Source: Prunus persica (taxonomy: Eukaryota > Streptophyta > Magnoliopsida > Rosales > Rosaceae). From it: a stretch of DNA of 64,000 nucleotides. A program made the translations under genes and the position numbers. Shown in pieces: positions 18,639 to 30,400 of this stretch. The notes under the pieces were generated by a model. It was not told the DNA's origin. It was given only the letters and a program-made list of their open reading frames with translations, and ran no database searches. Positions within the stretch are counted from its first letter, which is position 1; each line of letters starts with the position of its first letter. The DNA is taken from contig NC_034013.1 in the NCBI RefSeq assembly GCF_000346465.2, positions 12,447,373-12,511,372 on the forward strand, in the 5' to 3' direction.

Positions 18639-21325
18639 ATGGCACTGGCTTTGGTTGGAGGGGCTGCCATAGGAGCACTCTTTGGAGCGCTGTATGATGT
18701 CGTTAAGGAATCGATGGGCAGGACTGTTTTGCAGTATAAACCCCTCCTTGGAGATCTTAAATTCACTCTAGAATCTCTACGGCCGCGCATCGTCCAACAG
18801 ATAGGAGATCATAATGTGGAGTTAGGCCTCCCGAACGACGATATCGAGAGCCTACAAAGACAAATGGAGGAGGGCATAGTGCTTGTTAGGAAGCTGTCAA
18901 ATATTGGTATGTGGAATTGTTATGCATGGGGCAGCTGCTGCAACTGCACAAAGCCTAGTTACAGCGACCAACTTGTTGACTTGGATAGGTCTCTTAGAAT
19001 ACTGTTAGAGATATTGAAGCTGCAGGAAGCAAGGGATGTGAAGGAGGTCTTGCTTTTGGCTAGGAAGATCCATGACAAACAAGATGAATTGGAAAGAAGA
19101 ATGTCAGATTTGCTGAAAGTCCAGCAGGAAGCAGGGGATGTGGGAGGGTCTTCAGGAAGCAACACAGGCACGACGATACAGCAAGGAAACGAAGGGAATG
19201 GAGGGCATCAAGTGGCGCCATTAGGCGGAGTAGGAGGGGCTGCTACTCTAGGAGCAGTGTTTGGAGTGTTGTTTGATACCGTTGCGCGAGTGAAGGACAA
19301 GACTATGATGCTTAAACGCCCTCTCGAAGATGTCAAATCCACGCTAGACTCGTTAAAACCACTAATAGAAGAAATAGCAGCGTATAACAAGGTATTGAAT
19401 CTCCCAAAGGAGGAATTAGAAAAGGTTAGCTTTCAAATGGAAGAGGGTGTGGAGCTACTTCACAAGTGCTCCAAGGTTCGTCAGTGGACTAGCTGCAAAA
19501 GGTATGAATATGCAAACAAACTTCTTGGATTGGACGAATCACTTCAACGATTGTTAAATATATTGAGAGTGCAATTAGCAAGGGATGTGAGGGAGAGCTT
19601 GGTTTCCGTAAGTAAAATAGAGAAGGTGATTGATCAAATTGAAGAGAGTGGTACGGTACAATTACAGAATCATCCAACTGAAATTGAAGATTCATGTGAT
19701 GTACTTGAACACCCACAGCCTGAAGTTGGATTGAGTGTGCAGGGAACAAGGGATGTGAATGAGACATTGGATTCGGCAGCAAAAATAGAGGTCGGTGTGA
19801 AGCGAATCGAAGGTAGTGGAGATGTACAAGGTCAAACTGACATGGGAATAGGTGAACCTAAGTTGCCTACACTTGAAGCTCCGGATGCTGAAAATGAGGT
19901 GACTGAATATGTACCTTCAATGGTTACAATTGGCTTGGATGTGCTCTTGAGGGAGTTGAAGAGGGAGCTTCTTAAGGATGAGGTGTCAGCGCTTGTGCTA
20001 ACCGGGCCTCGGGGATGCGGCAAAACCAAATTGGCAAACAAAATTTGTCAAGATAAGGAAGTTACAGATATATTCAAGAACAATATCTTCTTTGTTCGTG
20101 TTTCGAAAAGGCCCAACTTGAGAGTTATTGTACGAAAGCTATATCAACAGATTAAACACAAGGGTTCTCAGATACCTGAGTTGCAAGAGGACACAATTGC
20201 ACTAAAGTGGCTGCAAGTATTTCTTAAGGAAACAGGACAGCACCCTTCACTGTTGGTCCTGGATGATGTTTGGCCTGGATCAGAACCCATTCTTGACAAG
20301 TTTGATAATTTCAAAACATCAAATTACAAGATTCTAGTGACATCAAGATCTGAATTTCCGACATTTGGTTCTCCATATTATTTGCAATCAATTTATGATG
20401 AAGGCACCATGACTCTTTCTCATCATTCCCGCGCATACTCCTTTGAATCGTTGGACGATGAAGACTTGGTATCTGTTTCTCCCGCACCTTCCTTCACAGC
20501 AATGGATGACGATCCAACTGCTTACTTTCGTGATTTCTCCACATCCTACCTGGAAGACAAAATCTCTCATGTTTCAGAAGATGCTTACCCTATGGCTCAT
20601 TTTCATGATTCCTCTGCATCCACCGCAAGAGATAGAAGCTCTTATGTTTCAAGGGATGTTGGGACAAAGGTGATTTCCTAGTTTGCAATGCACAACATCT
20701 AGCTAAGATTTATTATACCTCATGTGTTCTTACTTCTAAAATTTCTACTTTTCGTATGTGTAGTTGTGTTCTTACTCTTAAGTCTTAACAATATGGCTCA
20801 GGTGCTTTTCCAACTTTAACATGCTCTCTTTCTTTCAATTTAGTTTCCTCTTGGCAATCCTGTCAAGTCTACACAGACATATATGCAGCAGAAGTTGGAA
20901 CTGAAGGTGAGTGCTGATGACAAAACAATGAAGAAAGTCATGAAAGCTGTCTGTGCCATAAAGGGTATAATTCTAACTTTTCTGGCTCAGTTTTGTTTGA
21001 GGAGCTTCAATATTCAAAGCATTCCAAATAAGTTTCTTTTTGTATTTTCCATTCATTTTTCTGTTTATTTGGATGAACAGGGGTTAGTTCGACCAGTTGG
21101 GATGCGAAGAACCAAAAGCTAACAGTGGTAGGACAGTTGGATCCAGCGCTAATAGCGACTAAGTTGAGGAAGATAGTTTCTAAAACAGAGGTGATATCAG
21201 TTGGCCCAGCCGAGGAAGAAATAAAAGAAGATAAGAAAGAGAGAAATCTTACTATGAAAGAGAAAATGGAAGACAACAAAGAAGAAAATAAAGAGAAAAT
21301 TTTTACTAGGAAAGAGAGAAGGTGA
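18639..21325 (+). CDS. RPW8-RPW8-truncated NB-HMA fusion protein (NLR-like with integrated HMA domain)
   Basis: Exons 18639-20669, 20844-20964 and 21081-21325 have clean splice sites and phases and give about 798 residues. The first ATG after the leader is used. Residues 1-25 are hydrophobic/helical (MALALVGGAAIGALFGALYD) and open RPW8 domain 1 (to about 168). Domain 2 spans about 193-345. A repetitive acidic linker follows, then an NB region: P-loop GPRGCGKT at 456-463, kinase-2 LLVLDDVW at 538-545, RNBS-B YKILVTSRSEFP at about 563. The NB homology ends about 20 residues later. There is no GLPL, MHD or LRR, and a Ser/Asp-rich stretch (about 600-675) replaces them. Exons 2-3 encode an HMA fold (about 694-760: KLELKVSADDKTMKKVMKAV, LTVVGQLDP, KLRKIV, ISVGP). 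The CxxC metal site is absent. A Lys/Glu-rich tail ends at TGA. HMA domains in NLRs such as Pik and RGA5 bind fungal effectors, and that role here is inference. Confidence 0.85.
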
Positions 21326-21479
21326 TAAAGGATACTATAATCTTGTTTGTACCATTGGGTACAGCCTGCAGCATTTTGCGTGAATTAATTTCGGATCAAG
21401 GACTCGGCATCTTCGTACTGATGAAAGGAACTAAACGAGCAAGCATCCAATGGTGCTTCTGCTTCATATGCCAAGAATG

Positions 21480-21805
21480 TTAGAGTTTTATGATCAGATA
21501 CGTACGGTTTTGATCGATGCTGTAAAGGTTCAGAAAGGTAGGTAGGGTTCCAGTCCTGATTGTATGGTTCATGAAGTAGCTCAGCAATGAACTCTGCTAT
21601 CTCGTATAAATAGAAAACTTTTAGTTTGCCAAGCATTTGTTCCTTGTCTGAGTTGTCTCTTGTGGACAAATTCCAAAGAAAGGGTACACAGCAAAACAGA
21701 AAATAGTTAACTGGTGTACTTCCTGCTAGGGTGTTTTTAATTTCCTTTTGTTCTATAATATTCATTTGATTCTTGTCATTTTTTAACTTTTGTAAATCCA
21801 TTTGC
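21480..21805 (+). pseudogene. Fragment of WNK kinase 3' end
   Basis: GGTTCCAGTCCTGATTGTATG and CAAGCATTTGTTCCTTGTC..GAGTTGTCTCTTGTGGACAAA match the last WNK exon (1120-1265 region). They are followed by a remnant of its C-terminus and 3' UTR (ATTCATTTGATTCTTGTCATT). About 115 bp of exon are missing and no frame survives. It sits just after the HMA exon, so WNK-derived sequence brackets the RPW8 cluster on both sides. Confidence 0.7.
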
Positions 21806-22441
21806 TTTTAGGTTTATATCTGCTGTGATTATATGTTGGTTTGTTAGCGGTAGTCAGTTCACGACAAATTTCACTTCTTTTTCCCTCCTCTTAAAGCAGA
21901 ATCTCTTTTTAACCTCGAGTTCTTGATAGTGGAACTTTGACACTTTGCAAGTGAAGACGAAGGATCTGCTTTATAGATTTTTTGTTTATGTAGTGTTCGT
22001 GGTGATTTCCTTTCACCCGGGAACACCTAACTAGCAACAGATTTCTCCTATCCAGCACAAATTTGTAATTCTTCATCAGCAAATTCTTGTTCTTATTTCC
22101 CTTCATTCTACATTCAATCATCAACTTCTGTTGAAGTGTAAAACCCATTGGCATCCATCGAAACACGAAGGTTCTATATGCAATGAGTGGAACAGAAAAT
22201 TGTATGCAAAATTTCAAATTTTATTCCATAAGCTAAACTGAGAGTTATTCACAATTTATTAACAAAATCAATCATCCCCAATACAATATTCACACGAGGA
22301 ACACGAAATGAATGCACAACAAGGAACAATAATTGATATTTTCAATTGATGAGATTTCTTGAACAAGATGAATAGAAGCATGAACACCCCATACACTTAC
22401 ATTTGACATGCAGACAGATGAACTAAAAGCCTCCACACATA

Positions 22442-23143
22442 CTACCAGTTTTCCTTGACGATTTTTGATTTCTCAAGTATGAATTTCCCTTCCTTGTACT
22501 TCTGCGTTTCCTCATAGGCTCGTTCGTACTTCCAACCAAGCACCTCACGACAGTCACAGCAGGAGACATCAGCAACAGTGTGCAGACCAGTCATGAGTTG
22601 TCTGTTTTCTTTCGGCCCAACTGTAATGTTCATTGCGTGTGAAAACAGAAAGGCTCGACCATTTCTACCCTATGATTTAGGAAAAGAAATAGTCGAATCA
22701 AGTAATGTTCTTGCAATCCTCTCATCATAGTCACATCCAGAACAAGACTATCTAATATACACATTAACCAAATCAATACAATGCAGAACATAAAAACCCT
22801 CAACCAAACAGAAAACAACTACTTGCCTCCTTCCCTTGGCTAATCAAGTTTGAATGAGTCTTCATTTCAACTTACACGAAGGCTAAACTTTTATTCCTCA
22901 TTTCATCCAAAATCTAGTGACAAGTAAACGTCTATTCATTTCATTTTAAAGAACAGATTCTCATTAGCATATCAAAGCAGGTCTCTTTCTTAATGACAGA
23001 AAATCAAAAGAAGCACAACAGCTTAATCAAAGAAAAGCAAAGTTCTTCACCTGAAAGGCTTTAGAAATGACATCATCATGAAGGGCAACATGGTTTCTGC
23101 AATTACAGCAACTATACAACCTCGGCCCAACAAATTCCGCCAT
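22442..23143 (-). CDS. Yippee-like zinc-binding protein
   Basis: Two coding exons on the minus strand (23143-23051 and 22669-22442) give 106 codons including the stop (105 residues), the family's normal length. Exon 1 reads [20 protein letters not shown]. Exon 2 contains [31 protein letters not shown] and [20 protein letters not shown]. Two CxxC pairs (CCNC and CCDC) form the predicted zinc site of the Yippee/Mis18-like fold. The cellular role in plants is poorly known; in animals and fungi relatives act in ubiquitin ligase complexes. Spliced 5' UTR exons probably lie at about 23345-23400 and 23810-23930, upstream on the same strand. Confidence 0.92.
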
Positions 23144-23929
23144 CAGAAATCGAGATTACGATGCGCAAAGCACAGACCCCTGAGCCACTATACAAAATTC
23201 AAGATCCTCTGCTACAGGGCATCCAAACATTTGCAGATACAGCAGCAATCAGCATCACTTTTTAGTACAATCAAAATTGAAAATCTAAAAGAAGCATATG
23301 TAAATACAAAAATTCAAGAGCAACAAGAAGCTCACCTTTTCCTCACCAGATATTGGTCCACTATAAAATTGGCTATCAACTAGTCTTGGACGCAATTCCT
23401 GTTGACAAAACAGGGCAGTGATTACGTAAAGGATCAAACAGCTGAAACCAATGATAAAAAGCAGTAACGGTGATCAATCAAAGCCATCAATGAGGCCCAA
23501 AAAGAAGTAAATGGCAATTGGTAAAGAAAGAATTGCTGTAAGAAAAGTAAAAGGCTAACAAAGAAACCCACTTCAAAAATCACACAAGATCAGGGACAAC
23601 ATATAGCTAAAACCCAGTAATTAACAATGAATCTGGCTAAAGGAGAAAAACCCAATATTTGAAAATTTTAAAAAAAAATCGAAACTTTTTCTTTAATTAT
23701 GAAATGGGTAGTGGAATGATCATCTGCAAAGGCCCGTAAATGCCAGAAATGTTGAAGATATGAGAATTACATGCATAGATTAAAATTAAGGGTTTAATAT
23801 TTGTACCTGGCCAGTGTGCCATGGTGGGTTTATATAGATGCCTGTGGAAGAGAGAGAGGGAGAGGGGGAGTTTTAGGGTTCTCTGAGACAAACTGTGAGC
23901 TTATAGTAATTGAGAGAGGTGTCGGAGTT

Positions 23930-26900
23930 CGGTGAGTTCTAAACTTACTGATTAGGAAGATGACAAGTTGCCTTGAAGCTGTCCTGAGAAAATGACATCA
24001 CTTTGGCGCTAAATTACAAAGTTACCATTTATATGTTTATTTGATAACTGAGTGAAGCGGTTGTGCCAAAAATATGGAACACTCTAGTACTCTGGGCAGT
24101 CTAGTGTGGCAGTCGGCAAATCTATTATGGATTGCCTTGGCGATTCCTAACTATTAAAAAAATGTGAGTTTTATATTAACAAAACGGTTAAAAATACGTG
24201 GATGATTAACGTTAACAAAATTCATGAAATTGTTAGCTTGGTGTGAAAGTCATTAATCTATTGTGAATTCTATTAGGGGCAGTTGTATGTATGAGCGTAA
24301 GTGTAAGGTTTAAAATTTTCATGTATAAACAGTCAAAAATTACTCACACACAATTGATTTTATAACAACTTAATTCATAATTTGCTTTATGATCCTTAAA
24401 TCTTAGCGCAAATCTTTCAGTTACATAAAAACTTGTGTAATCTTGATTTTTTTTTTTTTTTGAGTATAAGTGATAGTCTAAACTTACATACACAATTAAG
24501 ATATCATGAGGGTTCGAACCTAAGATCTATAGTATGCATGTCAATGCCATTTTCTACTGCTCTATCGTCTAGACTCCGTTGGAAGATTGATAGTTTTTTT
24601 AGGATTTTTGCTCACCACTTTAACCTAAACATAACTATGATAATATAAATGAAAATAAAAAGTTAATCATAATTATGCTTATAGACACGTGTCAAATATT
24701 AAAAACTATGATAAATATACATCTTGAATTAAAATTGTGGGTAAAAATATTTCGATAGTTTTAATAAGAAAGAAAAATGTCAAACATTATTTGGTGGGTG
24801 AGTGGGGTAGGTTGTTAGGTCCGTAGTGCTATAGTATTGGTTTCAATCTGCTAATGGAAACAAGAGAAATGATTTAGATGGGGTTATATAAAGACGACCA
24901 CAATATCATTTGATCATTTCATGTGTATAAAAAGCCTCAAGGATCATGTGATAATATCATATTCCACGAGGCTTTTTATTTTTTATTTTCCATTATTTAT
25001 AGATGTTAGATAAAATTAAAAAAAAGAATAATGGAATAACAGCTGTTCGATTAGATATGTACTATTAAAGTGCATTTTAATTATCTAATTTTATTTTCTA
25101 TCCATATTTGATCACGCAAGTCCTTTAACTTAAACCCTAATCTTTCTTAACAAAATGTGCAAGAAATGAGAAGAATTATTCACATGATTGTGTCTGCCTG
25201 GGACCCCTTATAAAATTAAAGGGAGTGTCTCATGAACATTATTTGCTTCTCAATTTAGGAAGCCGGGTTGGTATGTTGATGATGACATCTATAGCTCTTG
25301 GGACCCCTTAAGTTAAAGGCTGGGTCTCTTGCATATTATCATTTGCTTATCACTTTAGGAAGCAGCTTGGCATGATATTCGACGGCATTATATGGGAGAT
25401 TATAAAATCCGTGCAAGTTACAACCTTCCACCAATAATGCCAAAACATCATCTTCGGCAATCTTGGCAATTGATTTAAGGACGGAATCAGGAAATTTTCG
25501 ACGGATAGGTTAGCTAAATTTTTGGCTAAAACAAAAGTATGCATTAAATCATATAAATCATGCAATTCATAGCTACAGTGACTAATTTCTAGTAAGAATT
25601 AACATAAAACATATACATATTAGATGCAATAAAAAAAATAAATTATGAACATGAATATATGTTTAACAACATAATTAAAAGTGTACTTATAGAAGTTGTG
25701 CCCTAGGATCCTTGAGAGAATTGAAATATTTTGTTATTGTCATCTGAATCCATGTTGTTGCTAATCAACCTATCTATCAAATGATATCTTTGGGACTTTT
25801 TTGTTTCATCTTATTCGTAAAAGGGTGAATTTCATTTAGACAAATTTTTCTCTTATGGAGTCAAATCAATGAAAATATTAAAATTGGAGAGTCAGAGATA
25901 AAAAATTTATCCACGAGACTTTCATAACAAAGAATACAAAAAACATCATGTATTTTTTTGGGACTGCTGCTAAGGCTAAGTTTCACACGTATAATTTTTA
26001 TTTTGATAGAGTTTATTATAATCAAGGATACTACATTATGTGAGACCAATTAGGATATTATGATATTTATTTCTTCATGTGGGACTTCAAACTTGCATAC
26101 TTCTTTACGTAAGAAACAGCCAAGAAGCCACAAGATGATAATCTCAGCTAATGAAAAATATATGTTTAATATTTTCTTTTTCAAAAAACTACCTAGACTA
26201 TAGTCTAGTGTAGCCCACTAGGTAGTTCCACCCGTGAATTGGTTGTATCAAATTTCATTCAAAATAGCTCCAAAATTGCAGAGCTGTCTGTCACAAACTT
26301 GTGGTATATGATGGGAGAAGTAACCTAACTATAGTGACATCCCGATGCATTTAAGTTATGTCAATTGACAACAATTAATATATGCTTGACTTGAGATATC
26401 CTCGTTATGACCATGTAAAAAAGTTTTTACCATAAGTATTCAAAATATTTTCCTCCGGCTAGTAGTGAGTTTACGTGGGTGCATGTGTATCTTCCACACA
26501 TATGCACTGCTCTATGAGATTCAAGAATAATTTGAATCTAGACCAGAAAAGTGCACTTTAGAACATAGATTTTCCCAAACCTTCCACTTTTTTTTTTTTT
26601 TTCAATTCGTTTTCCAATTGGGCATGTAGTTATACTCGCAATTGTAAAATCAGTTGGCCTTGGAAGGGTAGGTATGTTTTTTTTTTTTGATCGAAGGAAG
26701 GGTAGGTATTATTCTGCACTGCACCCTATTATTTTGGTCACCAACTACCAAACAAACTATCCATGGTCAATGGACCCCTCAAAATTCTTCCTATTTTCCG
26801 CCATATTTTTTGTCGTTCAGTACATGAGTGCAATAGATTCAAAAAAGAGAGGATATTTTAGGCAGTGGAAGAAACATATATCAAGCTTAATTGTAGTAAT

Positions 26901-26977
26901 GTTGAGCAGATCGGTGATTAGTATTGGATTGAATTGAATAGGATCAACTAATATTCTCAACTTTGTATATGTATTAG
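23930..26977. other. Intergenic region without recognisable genes
   Basis: AT-rich, with only short, family-less open frames. It holds a short perfect inverted repeat ATAAAAAGCCTC/GAGGCTTTTTAT at about 24927-24980 and an imperfect direct repeat of about 80 bp (about 25197-25275 and 25297-25373, both with GGGACCCCTTA and TTTAGGAAGC). Near 24470-24560 there is a stretch containing GAGGGTTCGAACC that looks like a dispersed plant repeat. Confidence 0.5.
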
Positions 26978-27160
26978 CAGTCCTGATCTCTTGAACCACA
27001 GGAGTCCAAGAGATTATGGTCACTCACCGTTGGATATTAATTTAATGGTTCAAAAAAGTTTCTTAAAAGGAGTTCAAGATTGAGTGATCCGTTGAATTTA
27101 CATCCAACGGTGAGTGACCACAAATTTCTTGGACTCCTGTGGTCCAAGAGATCGGGACTG
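26978..27160. mobile_element. Foldback MITE with perfect 10-bp target duplication
   Basis: A 183-bp element. Its two halves are near-complementary: left end CAGTCCTGATCTCTTGAACC, and complement of right end CAGTCCCGATCTCTTGGACC, continuing through ACAGGAGTCCAAG and CACTCACCGTTGGAT. It is flanked by TATGTATTAG at 26968-26977 and 27161-27170. A 9-10 bp duplication and long stem suggest a Mutator-type MITE. It lies about 300 bp upstream of the OPT gene start. Confidence 0.8.
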
Positions 27161-27457
27161 TATGTATTAGATGTATATAGAAGAAAAAAAGACAGAGACA
27201 AAATAGCACCACGTGGGTGAGCAGCTGCAACAACTCAGAATAACCTGCTAGCTAATTAGCTAACTAATTATTTTTTTCTTGTAATTATCTAAATTAGCTA
27301 TGATATAAATTTATTATACCCTAAAATTTGTTATGACCCAAGAAAATACTTATCTACCTCCTTAGATTCTCCTTCCTCAACATTCAATTTTAATCCGCCA
27401 CCACCACCACCTCAAAAACAAAACGTATATACATGTTAGAAACTATTGACACACAGA

Positions 27458-30400
27458 ATGACAGAAAGCACAGAATCCATGGAAGAATCCACTCATGAAA
27501 TCACAAGCCCTCTCAGTAAGCAAGCCCTCCCCATCAATCAATAAATCCCCTTTTTCTCTTTCTAATTTTGTTTTCTGGCTCTGCAGTTTCTAAGGACAAG
27601 AAAGATGAAGACTTCTATGGCCAGCCCTCATCTTCTCAACCAAAACTTAAAAACCCAGAAGAAGAAGAAGAAAACTCACCAGTGGAACAGGTTGCTCTGA
27701 CTGTACCAACCACAGACGATCCCTCCCTCCCAGTCCTAACATTTCGAATGTGGGTTCTGGGTACCCTCTCCTGCATCCTCCTCTCCTTCCTCAACCAGTT
27801 CTTCTGGTACAGAAAAGAGCCTCTTTCGATCACCGCCATCTCTGCCCAGATTGCTGTGGTGCCTCTGGGGCAGCTCATGGCTTCCAAAATCACAACCCAT
27901 GCCTTCTTCAAAGGCTCCCGCTGGGAGTTCACCCTCAACCCTGGACCCTTCAATGTCAAAGAACATGTCCTCATCACCATCTTTGCCAACTCCGGAGCTG
28001 GAACTGTCTACGCCATTCATATTGTTACTGTGGTTAAAGTTTTTTACAAGAAGCACATCACCTTCTTTGTGTCCCTGCTTGTTATCTTAACAACTCAGGT
28101 TAATATTTTTATTTAAGTAATTTGTTAACTTCTTCCAGATATATTATATTGGTTTTGTAGACTTTAATTGAAGATGAATATTTTGAAATTTTGTTGATTA
28201 GGGTTCATGATGGGGTTTGAAATTGAATTGAATGGTAGGTGTTGGGGTTTGGTTGGGCTGGGATTTTCAGGAGGTACTTGGTTGAGCCAGCTGCTATGTG
28301 GTGGCCAGCGAACCTTGTCCAAGTTTCATTGTTCAGGTAATACCTTCATCTTTTTCTTTTAATTTTTACTTACTATATATATAAATAATATGTATGTTAA
28401 TAGATTATAGTGTGTTTAATTTTGTCATATCTTTTTTTTTTTAATTTACTATGAATATTCCATTGATTCCGGTGTGTTTGGATGGCCATGGAATGGAGTT
28501 GATTGGCCTTTGACTGGTTGGTATCTTGATTGGGGGATGAGAATTTAGAAAGGATAGGTAGGTGTTTGCATTCAAGTAGTGTCCTTCAGTCTTTCATTTC
28601 ATGCATGCCACGAAATAATGAAGCGACAGAGCTAGTAATTTTCTCTGTGTAATTTTATCTACATTTATTCACGTTTTTCGTGTCAAATATAACATATTTT
28701 GTATATATATATGAATGATTTTGTGGAAAGATGCTACAGTCAGTCGTCCATCTATTACAAATCATCATTTGCAATTATAGCGCATCTTTACTCTCAGTCT
28801 ACATTTTTTCATGTAGAATACTTACATGTGATTTTTATTTATCCAAAAAGATAATACATTTTTACGTATTTTGTAAATTAAAAAATCATTTTCAATCATT
28901 ATATAATGGGTTTGGTTGTAAAACTAAAACACAAGTTCTAACTAACTAGTTCTTGGACTTGAGCTAAGGTAATATGAAAGACCCTAACAACTCCTAAAAT
29001 TTGAGATCCCAACCACAAATATACATTTGTTTATATCCGACGGTATTGCTCGAATCTCATTTATTTATTGAGTAAAACACTAACATGTCACACGCCACGT
29101 TATTTAGTGACTAAAATGTGAGAAAATTTCATTACCACAGGGCCCTCCATGAGAAAGAAGCAAGGCCAAAGGGAGGAGTGACGAGAACACAGTTCTTCCT
29201 CATCGCCTTCATTTGCAGCTTTGCTTACTATGTCTTCCCTGGCTACCTCTTTGAAATGCTAACTTCCCTCTCTTGGATATGTTGGATTTTCCCCAAAAGT
29301 GTCCTGGCCCAACAGCTTGGCTCAGGTCTTTATGGGCTTGGAATTGGAACCGTTGGGATTGACTGGTCAACCATCTCCTCCTACCTTGGAAGCCCACTTG
29401 CAAGCCCATGGTTTGCCACAGCCAATGTTGCTGCTGGTTTTTTCCTTGTCATGTACATATTGACTCCGTTTTGCTATTGGTTTAATGTCTACAAAGCCAA
29501 AACCTTCCCAATTTTTTCAAGCACAATGTTCAAATCAGATGGTGAAGAATACAACATAACAGCTATCATTGACTCCAATTTCCACCTTGATTCCGCCGCG
29601 TACAATCGAGAAGGTCCGCTTTACCTCAGTATAATTTTTGCAATAACTTACGGCGTTGGCTTTGCTGCACTCACTGCTACAATTGTACATGTTGCTTTGT
29701 TTCATGGAAGGTAACAATTTAACAATACACTATGTTCAAGTTTAGAGAAAATCTTCGTTAGAACTAGTTGTATACAACTCTATATTGATTTTTATGAATC
29801 ACATTATGATAAAAATTGACACATAATTGTATACAATCAATGATAAAGAAGATTTTCTCTTAAATTTTTCACATTTGAGTCAATTGGTTTAGGCAGTGTT
29901 TAGAATCTCATTCTTTGGCCATATGGGTGTATTTGTAGGGAAATATGGGAGCAAAGCAAAGCAAGTTTCAAAGAGAAGCAAATGGACATACACACAAGAC
30001 TTATGCAGAGGTATAAGCAAGTGCCTGAGTGGTGGTTTGTGGTCATACTTTTGGTCAACATTGCAGTCACTATTTTTACCTGCCAATACTACAATGACCA
30101 GCTTCAGTTGCCTTGGTGGGGTGTTTTACTAGCTTGTGCTATTGCCATTTTCTTCACCCTCCCAATTGGGATCATCACAGCCATCACAAATCAGGTACCC
30201 ATTTTCTGGTACTTTCCCTTAGCAGCCAATGTTGTTGGACATTTTAGTCTTTTAACTAATCTGTTGCTTCATTAATCAGTTCATCTTTCTAATGACAGAC
30301 ACCAGGCTTAAACATCATCACTGAGTATATAATTGGGTATATATACCCAGGTTACCCAGTTGCCAATATGTGCTTCAAGGTGTATGGCTACATAAGTATG

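Noticed and set aside
24927..24980. Perfect 12-bp inverted repeat followed by T-rich DNA, resembling a bacterial terminator
   Set aside because: This is plant nuclear DNA. The structure is not next to a gene end and is probably a small foldback sequence.
27568..27586. Upstream in-frame Met (MFSGSAV..) as a possible start of the OPT gene
   Set aside because: It lies in the intron before exon 2. A spliced first exon at 27458-27515 with consensus sites and a normal acidic N-terminus explains the gene better.
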